DNA from: Pararge aegeria
Taxonomy: Eukaryota; Arthropoda; Insecta; Lepidoptera; Nymphalidae
Direction of reading: 5' to 3'
DNA length: 64,000 nt
NCBI RefSeq assembly: GCF_905163445.1
Contig: NC_053197.1
Location: forward strand, 15,376,001-15,440,000
Shown in pieces: positions 24,770-37,200 of the stretch (position 1 is its first letter; every line of letters starts with the position of its first letter). The notes under the pieces were generated by a model. That model saw only the letters and a program-made list of their open reading frames with translations, was not told where the DNA came from and did not search any database. Made by a program: the position numbers and the translations under genes.

Positions 24770-25075
24770 CGGTGAAGGAATACATCGTGAGGAAACCAAC
24801 ATGGCGGATAGTTCTTCATAATGTTTTTAATGGCTTTCTAAGTCCACCAATCCGCACTTGGCCAGCCTATAGTCTCCTCATTTTGACAGGAGACCCGTCT
24901 CCTGTAGTTGGTCGCATTGGCGTGCATGGAAGAAGAAGAAGAAAAAGTCTTTATTGCACATACAAATATAAAACCAGGTTAACAAAAAAAACCGATAATA
25001 TACATATACACAAAGGCGGCCTATCGCTTGAAGCGATCTCCTCCAGACAACCTTTGGTTGAAGAAACATATTAGA
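24770..25075. mobile_element. RTE-like and other LINE 3' fragments
   Basis: ggtgaaggaatacatcgtga and tccaccaatccgcacttggc recall the 3' ends at 29115-29405. The following part (tctttattgcacatacaaat, gcggcctatcgcttg) matches 49395-49560. Confidence 0.5.
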
Positions 25076-25430
25076 GAAAACGGGATAGTGCGATACTTAA
25101 ATTGTAAATAATAAATAAATACTTAAGGGTAGGCTTTTAATAACTCTTACAATGCCTATCCTTAAGTTTCTTATAACTCGTACTGGAGATTTTCTTTATT
25201 TTATATGATCTGCATACCCTGTGCATACCCTCTATGCACGCCACTGGTTGGTCGGTAATATGTTGATTCATCATCATCGTAATCATCATTCATTCATTAC
25301 CGGCCCACTTTATTATAGGTGAAGTCACTTTATTATACGAGGGATTATAAAGGTGATAATTCATACCTATACCAACATGTACCTACGCCCATTGCGTTCG
25401 TAACAGTTTAATATATTTGACTGGGTACCT

Positions 25431-25740
25431 CTCTGGCGCAGTTGACAGCGCTGTTCTGGGTTCGAACCCCAGGAGGCGCATAGTTCTAAATGTTCCCTAG
25501 TCTGATCTGATGGGAGGCTTTGGTCATGGCTGGTTATCACCTCACCTACAAAGACGTGCCGCCGAGCGATTTAGCATTACGGTCGCGATGTCGCGTAGAA
25601 CCGATTAGGGGAAATGGGTTTAATTTAATTGCCATATCCCTCATCAGGTTAGCCCATTACTACATGATTGCATCATCACTTACCACCAGGTGAGATTGCA
25701 TTCAAAGGCACAATTATAGTGAAAGAAAAAGTAACTACCT
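25431..25740 (+). mobile_element. Full-length tRNA-derived SINE, family 2
   Basis: A tRNA-like head with box A (ctggcgcagttgacagcg) and box B (gggttcgaacccc) is followed by the body (gtgccgccgagcgatttagc, ggttagcccattactaca). The conserved tail is catcatcacttaccaccagg and tgagattgcattcaaaggc. Fragments of the same family recur through the window. Confidence 0.75.
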
Positions 25741-25854
25741 ATTCTCTTAAATACTTCGAAAAGTTCAATTCATACAGGCTCTGAAAATAAATCTTGTTTG
25801 CATTTGTTTGCATACATAATAATCATTTATATCCTTACTAATATTATTAATTTT

Positions 25855-26130
25855 GACGGCCGAGTGGCGCAGTGGGCAGCGACACTGCTTTCTGAGTCCA
25901 AGGTCGTGGGTTCGATTCCCACAACTGGAAAATGTTTGTGTGATGAACATGAATGATTTTCAGTGTCTGGATGTGTTTACCTGTATATGATAAGTATTTA
26001 TGTGTATATTCATAAAAAAAAATATTCATCAGCTAACTTAGTACCCATAACACAAGCTACGCTTACTTTGAGACTAGATGGCGATGTGTGTATTGTCGTA
26101 GTATATTTATTTATTTATTATTTATTATTA
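25855..26130 (+). mobile_element. tRNA-derived SINE, family 1 (copy 3, best preserved)
   Basis: Head gacggccgagtggcgcagtg with box A, clear box B gtgggttcgattcccacaac, body tcagtgtctggatgtgttta and cgcttactttgagactagat, and a TATTTATTTATT tail. Confidence 0.82.
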
Positions 26131-26485
26131 ATGTTAAAGTGTGTCTTTTTAAATGTTTGTCCTTCCTTTACGATCTTACTAAGCCACTTTTATACTTGAT
26201 TTTTGGCATTGAGTTAGTTGGAAGGACGGAGAGTGACAAAGACTACATTTATCCCAGGCCAGAACTGTTCGCTCCGGATTTTGTGAAATACCGTTATAAA
26301 TACGTATTAAATTGCGGTTTTACGTCTCTTATTGTTTCATTCCGTTAGTTTAGGAAGCATGGAAGATATTACTTTCAATGATAAGGCCGCCTTTTACACA
26401 TTACGTTGTTTTGTTCTTTTTTTATGTACTTTTTGTTGTGTGCAGTAAAAGTATATTCATTCATTCATTCATTTATAATATACTA

Positions 26486-26672
26486 GCGGACCCCAGCGCA
26501 ATCTGTCGGGTTAATTTGTGAATCTAAACCAACAAACGTATTCATTCAAATCGGTCCAGCCGTCTAGGAGGAGTTCAGTGACATACACACGCACACAAGA
26601 AATATATAAGTAATAAATGAAATTGTTTAAAGGAATAAATTCGAACGAAGAAAGTGAGTAACAGCTAGTTTA
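26486..26672 (+). mobile_element. Dispersed repeat (ctagcggaccccagcgcaat)
   Basis: Carries aaatcggtccagccgtctag and ends gtgagtaacagctagt. This type is frequent in lepidopteran genomes. The 3' end resembles the Helitron-like element at 28611. Confidence 0.5.
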
Positions 26673-27499
26673 AAAATAAATTAAGTCTACCGATCAAATA
26701 TGGGTATTTCGTTGTTGAATTAAACATTGCTTGCGTTTGCAGTAGATAGTTACCCCACAATAACAAAGTCGCTGAGTCAGCCCCAGATATTTCGGCGTTG
26801 ATGAGAAAAACAGAGGCAGTTTAAAGTCACATTACGTGTTATTTATTACGGGTCACTACATCACAAACGATTCGAAATGATTTTGGACGGTCTGTTTTAT
26901 TTCAATAACTGGTTGTCCACGACCAGCAGATTCTGTATCCCAATTGACACCAAATAACCAGTCAAATCCACCCCTAAAGGTTGAAAGAATTCTTAATGAC
27001 AAGACACACGTCTTGTTATGAAGATTTATATGTATAGGGCTAAGTTTATTTAATTAGGAAAAAATTTAGGAAATTTATTATGACAAAATAAGTAGGTACT
27101 ATAGCCTTATAGTTTTTGTTTTACATTTTTGTTTTAATTAAATTATTATTTTTTTCCTTTTTTGTATAATAATTGCTTGCTAGGTACTTATTCCGAAGCA
27201 ATTGTGGTTGATGTTATCCTATTATATGTATAACCAAGTTGTGGAAACTTCATTGGTTTATGTGATACAAAAATACGGCATTTCTTTTATGTGTAATAAT
27301 ACTTTTTGTATCCCTTGAAAAGCTAATAAATAAATAAATAAAAAATAAATTTAACTGAGTGGTATATACTTATTTCTATATATTTCAATTAGATATTATT
27401 TCACACAATCTTCCAAGCTCCACCAATAAGATAGTTTATGACATCCTAAATATGATGACCTACGTAGGTATTTTTTTAAAACATCGGAATTACCTATAT

Positions 27500-27965
27500 T
27501 ACCATCATCATCGTCATCATATCACCCGATAGACGTCCACTGCTGGACAAAGGTCTTTTGTAGGGAGTTCCCAATTCCACGGTTCTGTGCCGCATGGACC
27601 CAGCGGCACCTGCGACTCGCTTCAGTTCGGGGCTGCCATTCAACACCGCTTGCCCCGCGGTAACCACAACCGCTGCCAGAGCCAGGAATAGCGGGGCCGC
27701 CGGGAACTAGGGGCTTTGGATTATTTCTCCTGTCCATTTAAGTTATGCCCGATAATAACCACAGGCGGGTCATCGCAGGGCTAGACTGAACGCACCGGCG
27801 TCGCTGCTGTCCGACACCGGTCTGTGCCATTTGATCAGCCTAGCCAATTTGAAGTGGTTATAGCGCCACTCGTCGGCGGCCAGAGCCTCGTCGGTTAGGC
27901 AGCTGGGTGCACCACGGGCAGGTGAGATTGGCAACTTGGGAGGCTGACTGGTACTAGCCTCCTAC
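27500..27965 (-). mobile_element. RTE-like LINE 3' region with (ATC)n tail
   Basis: atcatcatcgtcatcat borders gacgtccactgctggacaaa, the reverse-strand 3' UTR signature of RTE-type LINEs common in Lepidoptera. The GC-rich block extends to about 27965. The frame at 27522-27737 is not a real gene. Confidence 0.55.
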
Positions 27966-28165
27966 CCATATAAAATGTTGTAATACTTCAGGAATATCCG
28001 GAACAAAAAGTCTAGCAGCTCGTTAGATGCTATTCCTAGAAAAACTGACATTATTAAGTAGTATAGTGGTTTTCGTATGTTTTACACTTGTTAATTACAT
28101 CGGCAACCGCGGCAAATCAGCCTGGAACACAATGCGATGCTGCTTTGCGTCAGAAATAAAATTCA

Positions 28166-28386
28166 CATATCGCCATCTAGCTCCAAAGTAAGCTTAGCTT
28201 GTGTAATGGGTATTAAGACGACTTACGAATATTTTAATGAATGATATACATAAATACTTATAATATACATATAAACACCCAGACACAGAAAACAGTCATG
28301 TTCATCACAGAAATATTTTCCAGTTGTGGTTGTGTGCCTTGGACTCAGAAAGCACGGTCGTTGCCCACTGCGCCAATCGGCAGTCA
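28166..28386 (-). mobile_element. tRNA-derived SINE, family 1 (copy 4)
   Basis: atatcgccatctagctccaa, acacccagacacagaaaaca and cactgcgccaatcggcagtc in reverse orientation. Confidence 0.78.
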
Positions 28387-28610
28387 AAGAATCATGGCAG
28401 TAGTGCTTTCTCGTACAAGCTCTACAACAAAAAGCTATATTAACTACTATAACACGTAAATGTTACTATTTTTTATATTACAAAGTAACAGAGTTAGCCA
28501 GACGGTAACGGTTACAATACAACTAGGTATATAACACAAAAGAAGTAAAGAACCACTTAATGAATTTCTAAGGAACATACCTATACATGTCTTACATAAT
28601 TTTTCTATAT

Positions 28611-28859
28611 CTTAATATATATAAATCTCTTGTCACGATGTTTGTCCGCGAGCAGCACACCGTGAGCAGTCTGTTCCAACTTAAGAGATAGGATAGTTTA
28701 GATTTTTAATTATAGTCGCAATTTTATTTTATTGCAAATAATTTTTCTATAATTAATTGACAGTCACATGTTATTGACAGTCACATGTTAGGCTTAGCGA
28801 AACTGAATGCTTTAAAAAGACAAAATCAAACGCAGACGAAGTCGCGGGCAACAGCTAGT
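28611..28859 (+). mobile_element. Helitron-like non-autonomous element
   Basis: The 5' side tatataaatctcttgtcac and the 3' end gacgaagtcgcgggcaacag followed by ctagta are typical of a very common lepidopteran non-autonomous Helitron type. It holds two adjacent 17-bp copies of attgacagtcacatgtt (28756-28772 and 28773-28789). Confidence 0.5.
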
Positions 28860-29114
28860 AACTTAATATATAGTACTTAGTACTTACTTAATATATAGTA
28901 GGTATGTAATAGTTCTATGGTTCCGTGACACCGGTGAGTTGAAGTTTTCACAACAATGTGATTAAAGTAAACAGGAGCTGAGTAAAAAATTTACTTATAT
29001 ATCCATCGTGGGCATGAGCCACAGCTGACAAAACATGGGGACACGCGCGCGGGTTCGACAAACGAGAAACGAGAAAATTATATACGTAGGTAGGTAAACG
29101 AATTTATTTCTTTT

Positions 29115-29405
29115 CATCGTCATCATCATTATCTCAACCCATTACCGACCCACTTCAGAGCACGAGTCTCCTCCCACAATGAGAAGGGGTTAAGGCCGTA
29201 GTCCACCACGCTGGCCCAGTGCGGATTGGTGGACTCCACACACCTTTGAGAACATTATGTAGAATTCTAAGGCATGCAGGTTTCCTCACGATGTTTTCCT
29301 TCACCGTAGAAGGAAGTGATATTTAATTAGGTACTTAAAACGCAAATAACTTTGAAAAGTTAGAGGCACGTGCTGGGACTCGAAATCGGACCCCCGATCG
29401 CTATC
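29115..29405 (-). mobile_element. RTE-like LINE 3' end
   Basis: catcgtcatcatcattat, then tagtccaccacgctggccca, gtgcggattggtggactcc, ttttccttcaccg and a terminal gtgctgggactcgaaatcgg. Confidence 0.6.
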
Positions 29406-30106
29406 ACCGCTTTTATAACAAACATAAAAATAAGTATATAATACAAATTTCGATTATTCGGCGAAGTAGGTTTACTCTCGATGCACTCTTGACGTCGAAG
29501 TCAAGTTTGTCTGTTTGTACTCTACCACCGTTTCAGTACGCAGGCTCTACCGTGAAGACGACAAGAAACTCAGCAGTTCCAAAGTTAAAAAATTGCATCT
29601 TGTGAGAGATGAAAGGGAAGCTGGATGCTTAATTGTGTTAAAAACGTTGTTGAAGCTCATCAATTGGTAGGTCCAAAATCAGCTTAAGAAATCATATAAT
29701 AAAATCCCACAAATGATTTCAGTACCTTTCCCAGACGATATGCAGAAGTAAATAATTTATGTCCTTTTCATTTAACATTTCATTCACTTTTTTTAATATA
29801 TTATTAAGCTTGAATGTGTCCATGAGAGCTACTGCTGACAAACTGTATCATATGAAGACTGTGCTTAGGTGTAAGAAATTAAAAAAAAAAAAAATTACCC
29901 GCTAGACCGGAGTCCACCACTCTACTCTGGCCTTTGAGACCGGTATGAAGAATCCTGTCATAATATTTAGGAAATCCTATTGTAATATTAAGGATTACAT
30001 GTACGATAAAAAAGCTTGGAATTTTACTATGGGGTAATGCTGCTGATATTGGCACTATTTTCGTGCTGCAGAAGAAGGCGAAGAAGAAGTTCGTGCGATC
30101 TATAAA

Positions 30107-30721
30107 ATGGGTCCGAGAGAGTCATTGAAAGATAAATTTAAAGATGTTAAAATAATGACACTCTATAGCCAATACATATTTGAAAATTTAATGTATATTC
30201 ACAAAAATATATCAAAATTTAAAAGAAAATGTGACTGTAATAATTTGAACGTTAGAAGCAAAAATAAACTTGCAGTGCAGTACACTAGACTACACAAAAT
30301 AAGCAATTCATTTAAAGGAAATTGTATACAATTTTACAATAAATTACCGGTTGATATCTTGGGGATGTCACTAAAGAAGTTCAAAGTTTGTATTAAGCGA
30401 AAGCTTATAGAAAAGTCCTATTATAGTATAAAGGATTACGTAAACGATAAAAAAGCTTGGGTGTAAACAATTGATCTAACCAGGTTGATTCTTAAATATT
30501 TTCTAATGACAATGTGAGATGGTGATAACAAAAAGAACACCCGGCTTAGTTTGTTGTGGGCTTCTTCTTAGACCAGGGCGCGATTGAAACCCTCGTAGCT
30601 TTAGTTTTAAGTTTACGATTGTAGTTATCGCCATCACTACTCACTGTTATATATAATAATGCATCAAAAGTGCCATCTATGTGCCTATTTGAATAAAGGA
30701 ATATTTGACTTTGACTTGACT
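30107..30721 (+). mobile_element. 5'-truncated Jockey-type LINE: reverse transcriptase C-terminus and 3' UTR
   Basis: The 119-residue frame ends with FKGNCIQFYNKLPVDILGMS and LKKFKVCIKRKLIEKSYYSI, then KDYVNDKKAWV. This is the usual C-terminal end of lepidopteran Jockey-type reverse transcriptases. The 3' UTR follows in the same orientation (atgtgagatggtgataacaa, cttagtttgttgtgggcttc) and ends at gaataaaggaatatttgact with a degenerate TTTGACTTGACTT tail. The catalytic part is missing. Confidence 0.78.
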
Positions 30722-30772
30722 TGGGTATGAATAACTCTAACTTCATAGCTACACTAACATTAACTCCACTTT

Positions 30773-30960
30773 TAGATGGTGATAACAAAATAAAAATCCT
30801 GTCTATGTTTGTTGTGGGCTCTTATACCAGGTCGCGTTTGGAACCCTCCTAGCTTTAGTTTTAAGTTAACGAATGCAATTATCAACATTAGTGTTAACAT
30901 GTTAAATGTATGAACGCTTCATAAGTGCCTGTGATGAGGTCTGCATGAATAAAACATTGT
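30773..30960 (+). mobile_element. Second Jockey-type LINE 3' end
   Basis: Repeats tagatggtgataacaaaat, tgttgtgggctcttatacca and ctagctttagttttaagtta, and goes on to gtatgaacgcttcataagtg and gcatgaataaaac. It lies in tandem with the copy just upstream. Confidence 0.65.
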
Positions 30961-31439
30961 TGAATTTCCGCCGGTGTTTTCCTTAATCGTTAATGCAAGT
31001 GATATTTTAATTAATTAAATAACTTAGAAGGGTTTGTGGTGCGTGCTAGGATTTGAACTCGGTTTCTGCAAAAGAGACGACTATAGAAAAATAGTCTGTT
31101 AGCGTTTTTACTAGTCTATCGCCGCTTTTAAATTAGACTATAAGAGATCGGTTATGTATATCAACAGAATATGATAAGTTCATCCGTGCAAAGACTAGGA
31201 ACAGATCCTAGCTGTTTACAGTCTCAGAGGAAGTGTCGTTCCGATGCCCTATAAATTGCTCATTCGGTTTTGCCGCCTGGTTATGCCCGCCATTAGCTTT
31301 TCCTCTAATTAAATATACCTAATTGTCCTTAATAATCGATATACCTAATTGTTTTATGTAATATAAAGTTAAGAAAAAGGGTAGCAACAACTGTAATAAA
31401 CCTAAGGTAGGTAATATTAACGTATCTACTTTTCATGGT

Positions 31440-31690
31440 ACCTTGAGACCTGAATGTCCATCGGCTCTTTTTAGGGTTCCGTACCCAAATGCTACTTAGA
31501 CTTCGCTGTCCGTCCGTCACTCGGTTATATCTCAGGAACCGTGATGATAGATGATGTATTTCTGTCGTCGCTATAACAGCAGATACTAACAAAACAGAAT
31601 AAAATAAATATTGAAGGAGTCTGTCATACAACATTCATGATTTTTTTTGCCTTTTTATACATAAATCGCACTTGGCCAGTTTTTTATTGA
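31440..31690 (-). mobile_element. Dispersed repeat (agggttccgtacccaaatg)
   Basis: agggttccgtacccaaatg, ctgtccgtccgtcactcgg and aaatcgcacttggccagtt are signatures of a repeat often seen in Lepidoptera; class not determined. Confidence 0.45.
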
Positions 31691-32054
31691 ATCACGTAAA
31701 TCGGACCACCATTTTGTCATAAATATGGTAAAGGATAACATATTTTCTTCGCTGCGAAGAACTTCAAAAAATTTAATAGTATAAATACTTTTAACTTCAT
31801 ATACAAATTTAGACTGCAATTGTGTGGTGTCGCGGACAATTATGGTATGGTACCTCTATATGGGTGGTGAATGTTGTCTGAACAATATTTCAGTCAGCGA
31901 GTAGCCAGCCCGTGGGAACCGAGGGCAGGCCGGTCCCAGGGGAGCCCACCGCCCCTTAAACACATGTAATTGCCCTCCACACCTAAATCTTAATTACGTG
32001 AAAATTAATAGGTGTATTTAACTACAGAGTACTTATGATAATGTTAGACAAACC

Positions 32055-32360
32055 ATATCATGATCAATAATAGTCCATAACAGTTCACTCCTGGGTTAAA
32101 AGCCTCTCCCAACAGAAGGGTTTGCCCATAACCACGACGCTGGACGGGCAGGTTCGTAATCGCAGCAAGGTGAGCATGGGCTGGAGATAATTATATCCCC
32201 GGGGAAAGGATAAAAATGTACCTTTCCCACAGCTTTATCAACTCTCAGAGCGCTGGCGCACAAGTGGAAATAATATCCAAATAATATATATGTGTAATAA
32301 TAAACGGGGGTAAACTTCTCCTATTTCCTATCCCCGTGTTTTAGCAGGTGGACACGTTTA
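32055..32360. mobile_element. MITE internal region, copy related to 22921-23505
   Basis: Shares gagataattatatccccgg, ggaaaggataaaaatgtacc, ctctcagagcgctggcgcac and aaataatatccaaataatat, but without the TIRs. Confidence 0.65.
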
Positions 32361-32394
32361 CGTTTGTTCATTCTAAGTTTACACTTATAACAAC

Positions 32395-32740
32395 CCTAAT
32401 GAAGATAAAAGAAACGACACGCGCATAGTACCTACGCTACGCGACGCGTACCTAATAAACTTGAAGGAGTCACTAGATATTGATTTTGCATGTGATGTTA
32501 GAGCTGTATCTGATTTCTTCCAGAAAAAACTATGGCAGTTGTTTACTCAAAAACTATTAGAGTTTCGGTTTCACAGATAAGTTATGTATACGTTGTTTTG
32601 TTATACTCATCTTTTTTTCTATGTTTTTTTGTGGTGTGCACTAAAAGTATATTCATTCATTCATTCATAAGTCTTAGCAAATAACGTACCTCTAAATCCT
32701 GTGAAGTAATGTTTCGGTTTCCATTTACAAGTTCTTTAAG
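32395..32740 (+). repeat. Unclassified repeat, copy 1, with nested insertion
   Basis: Matches 56180-56425 through gaagataaaagaaacgacac, ctacgcgacgcgtacctaat, gtttcacagataagt and aacgtacctctaaa. A LINE tail (gtgcactaaaagtatattca, then cattcattcat) interrupts it at about 32600-32672. Confidence 0.65.
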
Positions 32741-33890
32741 CAGAGAAAACATCAAGATTCAAGGTGAGACCCCGCTCTTCATGAACATGGTCAATGTTCT
32801 CTATAAATGGTTAAACCTTCCCCAACTTCTGGAGAAGCCAAGATGATATATGATTTTTATAGCCGTAGTTATTCATAAGTTGTACAAGAATAGAATAAGG
32901 TACGATAGGGCTGACATATTTTTGTAAAATAAATCAATAAGAATAGAAAAAATTAAAAAAAAATGGTTAAACCTGGCGGGAGTGCGGTGAATCTGCTAGT
33001 GCATCCCATAGGTTCTATTGCTTATACATCCATGGCTGGACATGCAGCCATTGAGCATTTAGTGGGTGCAAGCCACAGATAACTACTAGGCAGGGCATGC
33101 AAAGAAATCGTCCTGCACCATGCCGCCCTGCGTCCAGCAACCTGAGGCGAAGATGTTAGGCCCCATGTGCCCTTCAGGTCTGGTTTTCCGCCTCGATTAA
33201 AAAAAAATAAAAAAAAAGCCCTTCAGGTCAGAACATAGCATTGCAACAATGCTGTTTAGTGACAGAAATAAGCAAGGCGGTAGTATGAGTACTTTCCCGG
33301 ACGTAGGACGTAGGTTGATTTACTATAAATCATCGGTACAAATTCGGATCTAGGCCATAGACAATCTATCTTTCTAATTGGGATAATATATCCAAAAAGT
33401 CTTCTTTTAAACTCCCTTTTTCACTGTAGCGTCAAAAATGTATGTAAACATTTCGAAATCACCATTTCGTCTCACCCCACAACAAAAACAAAGCAACTGA
33501 GATCAGACAAATGGTTGCAATGTGATAAAACAAACTGCTATTAGTTATGACCACTGTTTGATGGGCCCGCCCAAAGCACCGCCCTGCGCGTGCGCATCTC
33601 GCACTCTCATTAAATCCTGAAAGTCGGGTTAGGTGGACGTGTTTTCTGTAATTCAAAGTTTAAGCAGAGTGTAGATCAGACTATTTATTGTAAATAGGAG
33701 TTTCTCGTATTTCTTATTTATATTTTGAGTTTACTAGCTTCTGTATTAAAATAAGAGACCATTTCGTGTAGTATTTTTAAGATTTTGTCTTTAAATACTT
33801 CTACAAAGTTATTTTCTTTCAATAGAAATAGATTTTGTGAAGAAATTTAACTAAAAAACTAGAAATGACTTACTCGTATGTTTAACGAGA

Positions 33891-33931
33891 TATAAATCGC
33901 GATCGCTATCTTTTTGGACAGTATTTTCAGT
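33891..33931 (+). promoter_or_regulatory. Possible core promoter of the homeobox gene
   Basis: TATAAAT at 33891-33897. Initiator-like sequences follow at ggacagt (A at 33920, 29 bp downstream) and ttcagta (A at 33929, 38 bp downstream). The start codon is at 33974. Spacing supports the first initiator; no transcript evidence. Confidence 0.4.
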
Positions 33932-33973
33932 ACATTCCAAAACTAAAAAATATCAACTAAATACAATTTAGTA

Positions 33974-34250
33974 ATGGAGTATTTCAAAGCAAACTATCTT
34001 CTACAAAACAATGGAACCGAAAAGACCGATTTCCAAAACTTCGAGCCCATGATGTACCAGGAAGTTATAAATAACCAAGAGTTTCCCAACTACTTCCAAA
34101 TGTTCTACGACTATAGAGCACCGCCTGACCACCAAAGCCAGGGTCCGGAAGCTTATCCTGAAGAGTGGGAGTGGCAGTGGGGGGAACCGGTGCTCGTGAA
34201 GGAGGAACATGTTCCTTCGCATGAAGAAAACATTGGTTTCAGCGAGGAAG
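33974..34250 (+). CDS. btn: btn exon 1
   Basis: Starts at the ATG of MEYFKANYLLQNNG and ends in phase 1 before donor gtaagt. The preceding sequence (caatttagtaATG) has an in-frame TAG close upstream. It encodes the acidic N-terminal region. Confidence 0.85.
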
Positions 34251-37200
34251 GTAAGTCGAATAGTGTTATACTATACCACTACCGAATACTAAAAACCTTC
34301 CTACTGAATTAAGGTCTCTTGAGATTTTTACTTTCTGTGCCTACTCCGGTACTAGTCCGATCAATGAAGTTTAAATTATAGCATACTTGCTGATATCCGC
34401 GATTTCGTTCGCGTGGATTAAGGTTTTTTATTTCCGCAGGAATTATTTAAAAGCTCTCTGCACTCGGCTTAGCCCGTAATTAATTTTCTATTTTCCCTCA
34501 GGAACTTATAAAGGAATCGGAATATAAGGTAGCCTATGTTCTTTACCATGTCAAAGGCTTACATGCATGCCAAATTTCATCCAAATCCGTTCAGGTGATT
34601 TTGTGTGATTCAGTAACAAACATCCATACTTTGACATTTATAATAGTAGTAAGATATATATAGTTTTTATATTTGATGATAATTGGTCACTTTATCATGG
34701 GAGATAAGTAATATAGATAGTGAGATTTTAGAGTATGGAACCATCACGTTACCCAAATGTAGGTAGGCGGGCTATAACGACTATTACACACGTTAGTGTG
34801 AAAAATCTTCGAAATTGAGGTAAACTTCGTCAACAATACGACTGGTGTAAAAAAAAACCCTTACAAGTGTTCGCCCGACCCGGAAATTGCCTCGTTATCC
34901 GCAGTCAAATATCCAAAGAAGCAAGTGGATATTCCATACAAAGTTACGATACCGAAAATCGATTCATTATTGCCTGCTAAAGTCCTAGGGCCTTTTTTCA
35001 ATTGGCATGCTATTATGTTCTTAATTTTATGCCGGCAAGAAACTCAGCAGTTGCTCTTTTCTAACATCAACTATTTACATTTTACATTTTAACAACCATT
35101 TTTCTATCTTATGAGAGATAAAAGCGGAGCCAAGTGCTTCCAAGCAACCTTGTCATTAAGAAATTCATCAATTGTTAGTAACCTCGCTGTGATAAATGTG
35201 TTTTAACATATTCTTTAAAGTCATGCATTGGAAGGTCCAAAATTATAAACTTATTTATAAATTCGTCAAAGCTCAATCCTACAAATGACGTTTATTAAGA
35301 TTAATATTTGTCTTACAAATAGTAAGTAAGTGTCCTACAAATAGTAATGATATATATTGTGAAGCTACATTAAGAATACCTATTTCTTTTAAATTTCTCA
35401 CGGAGGATATTCGTAAAAAACTTTTCCACGTCTCCTACTAGTCCAATGCTGGAGTAAAGGGTTGTCAGAAAGATAGGTGTAATTAACTACACCCAAAGCA
35501 ACATGCATGCCAGTGCCTGATTAAGCAAGCGCGAGGTCCGTAGCAAATTCTTTAAAAGAGCCCTTGATCTGAGATGAGCGGTATTAAATATGCGTGGCCT
35601 TTTGCTACGTGGTTAATCCGGCACTGCATGCCCAACAAAGGTTTGCTCGAGATGGGTGACCGTAGTGGTAGTAGTAGCAGATGGGTGACCGTAGTGGTAG
35701 TAGTAGCATAGAGGAAGCTGCTGCCCGCTCTCCGCTATAATCCTTTAGTCGGCTTAGGAAACCTATGAGTAGAGGAAGGGAAAATTTTATTTTGCCTGCC
35801 TATAAAAGTCCACTGCTCCTGTCCAGTGTCCAGTCCAAAACTCTCAGGAGATTGACCACCGTAGCCAGATGAAATCGGTCAAGAAACTTAATACTTATTA
35901 ACAGTCGCAAAACGAGAGCAAATCTGTAATGATTGCAGTCAAACGTCTAGTCGTAATGTAAGCACAGGTGAGTAGCACACAAGGTAAATGGGACTCAGAT
36001 GGTGCGGCGCCGGCGCCATCTTGTTTACACGATAACCCATCCGCAGGTGGGTTTTATGAGTAGGATGTTTTGTTTTACTATCGCTGCGACGGTACAAAAG
36101 TAGATGGCTTGTGGCGGTCGTAAGTTAAGAAACTATGGGACTGCTTCACGACCTTCCGACAATTATGTCGGAAGCCGGATAGCCCAAACTTCAGTGGTGT
36201 CACTTTTTTACTTTATGTCAAGTGATAAAGACAGAAGTGAATAAGCTATCTGACACTTATCAGAAGCCGGTGGAATAGGCCCTATCTGTAATAGTAGATA
36301 CTTTATGCAACAAGTACGGTTACATTTTGTTTTGAAGTACAGGCGGTTTTAGGCGCGCGAGCGATATGGAATCCGAGAGATACGCTATTCATATTACGAT
36401 TTTCATCACGCTTTCGATGAAAAAACAGGCTTAACTTTAAAATAAGTTTTCAGAAATTAACTGACCACTTCAGCCTATAAATATATATATAATGTTAAAA
36501 GGAACATATTCGTGTTTAAAATATAACTTGAATGCAGTTACCTGCGCTAGGTTTCCTACCAAGGTATGCATAAAGCAGAAAGATTGCATAAATCGGCAGA
36601 AATGCTCCTCCTATACGAGTAATATATCCATTTTAGGGTAGGCAGTGCTTTTGTGCATGTATAAAGTGCACGGCACTGCTTGAATTAATGCGTCTATGAA
36701 TTGTAAATAATTTTATCAAATTAAAAATTAATTTACTATATTTCAAAGATCTAAAATACATTTAACTCAGAAAATACGTACCTACTATTATCAGCCGCAT
36801 AAAAACTCTTTGTTGGTTTAAATAAAGAATCTGTATTATCGAATAAGGTCCACCTTACGAGCATGTGTGATGTTAAAACAAGTATCTATATAACGGTATG
36901 TACTTCGTCTTACCATATTATAGAAGGTATTCATAATAATGAGAAACTTTTGTTTCACAAATTCTTAATGACTGCAATACTTTTCCAGAAGGATAAAAGT
37001 TTCAGCGCGAGGCGCTATCTACTTACGACGCTAATTAGGATTATAATTCTGTCCTCAGAAATGCGTTCTCCTTCGACAGCGGGTCGCAAAGAGCGCACCG
37101 CATTCAGCAAGGCGCAAATTCGAAGTTTGGAGGCAGAGTTCGAGCGCGCAAACTACCTGACGCGTCTGAGACGATACGAGATCGCAGTCGCACTACATCT

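Larger units (their letters stand above)
21221..33890. other. Intergenic, repeat-rich
   Basis: 12.7 kb between Klc tail B and the homeobox gene. It includes the 3' UTR of Klc isoform B of unknown length. Transposable-element remains make up much of it from about 22.9 kb on. No host protein-coding gene is supported. Confidence 0.6.
34251..37058 (+). other. btn intron 1
   Basis: 2.8 kb. It holds a LINE-like repeat at 34385-34660 (gatatccgcgatttcgttcg, gccaaatttcatccaaatcc), a reverse Jockey-type 3' end at 35033-35300, a tandem duplication at 35649-35708 and a hairpin at 36153-36174. Confidence 0.65.

Noticed and set aside
27522..27737. 71-codon minus-strand frame
   Set aside because: Lies in the 3' region of an RTE-like LINE; not a host gene.
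36989..37058. Acceptor ttttccag at 36988 for btn exon 2
   Set aside because: With the phase left by exon 1 it gives GAA GGA TAA, an immediate stop. The acceptor at 37058 keeps the frame.
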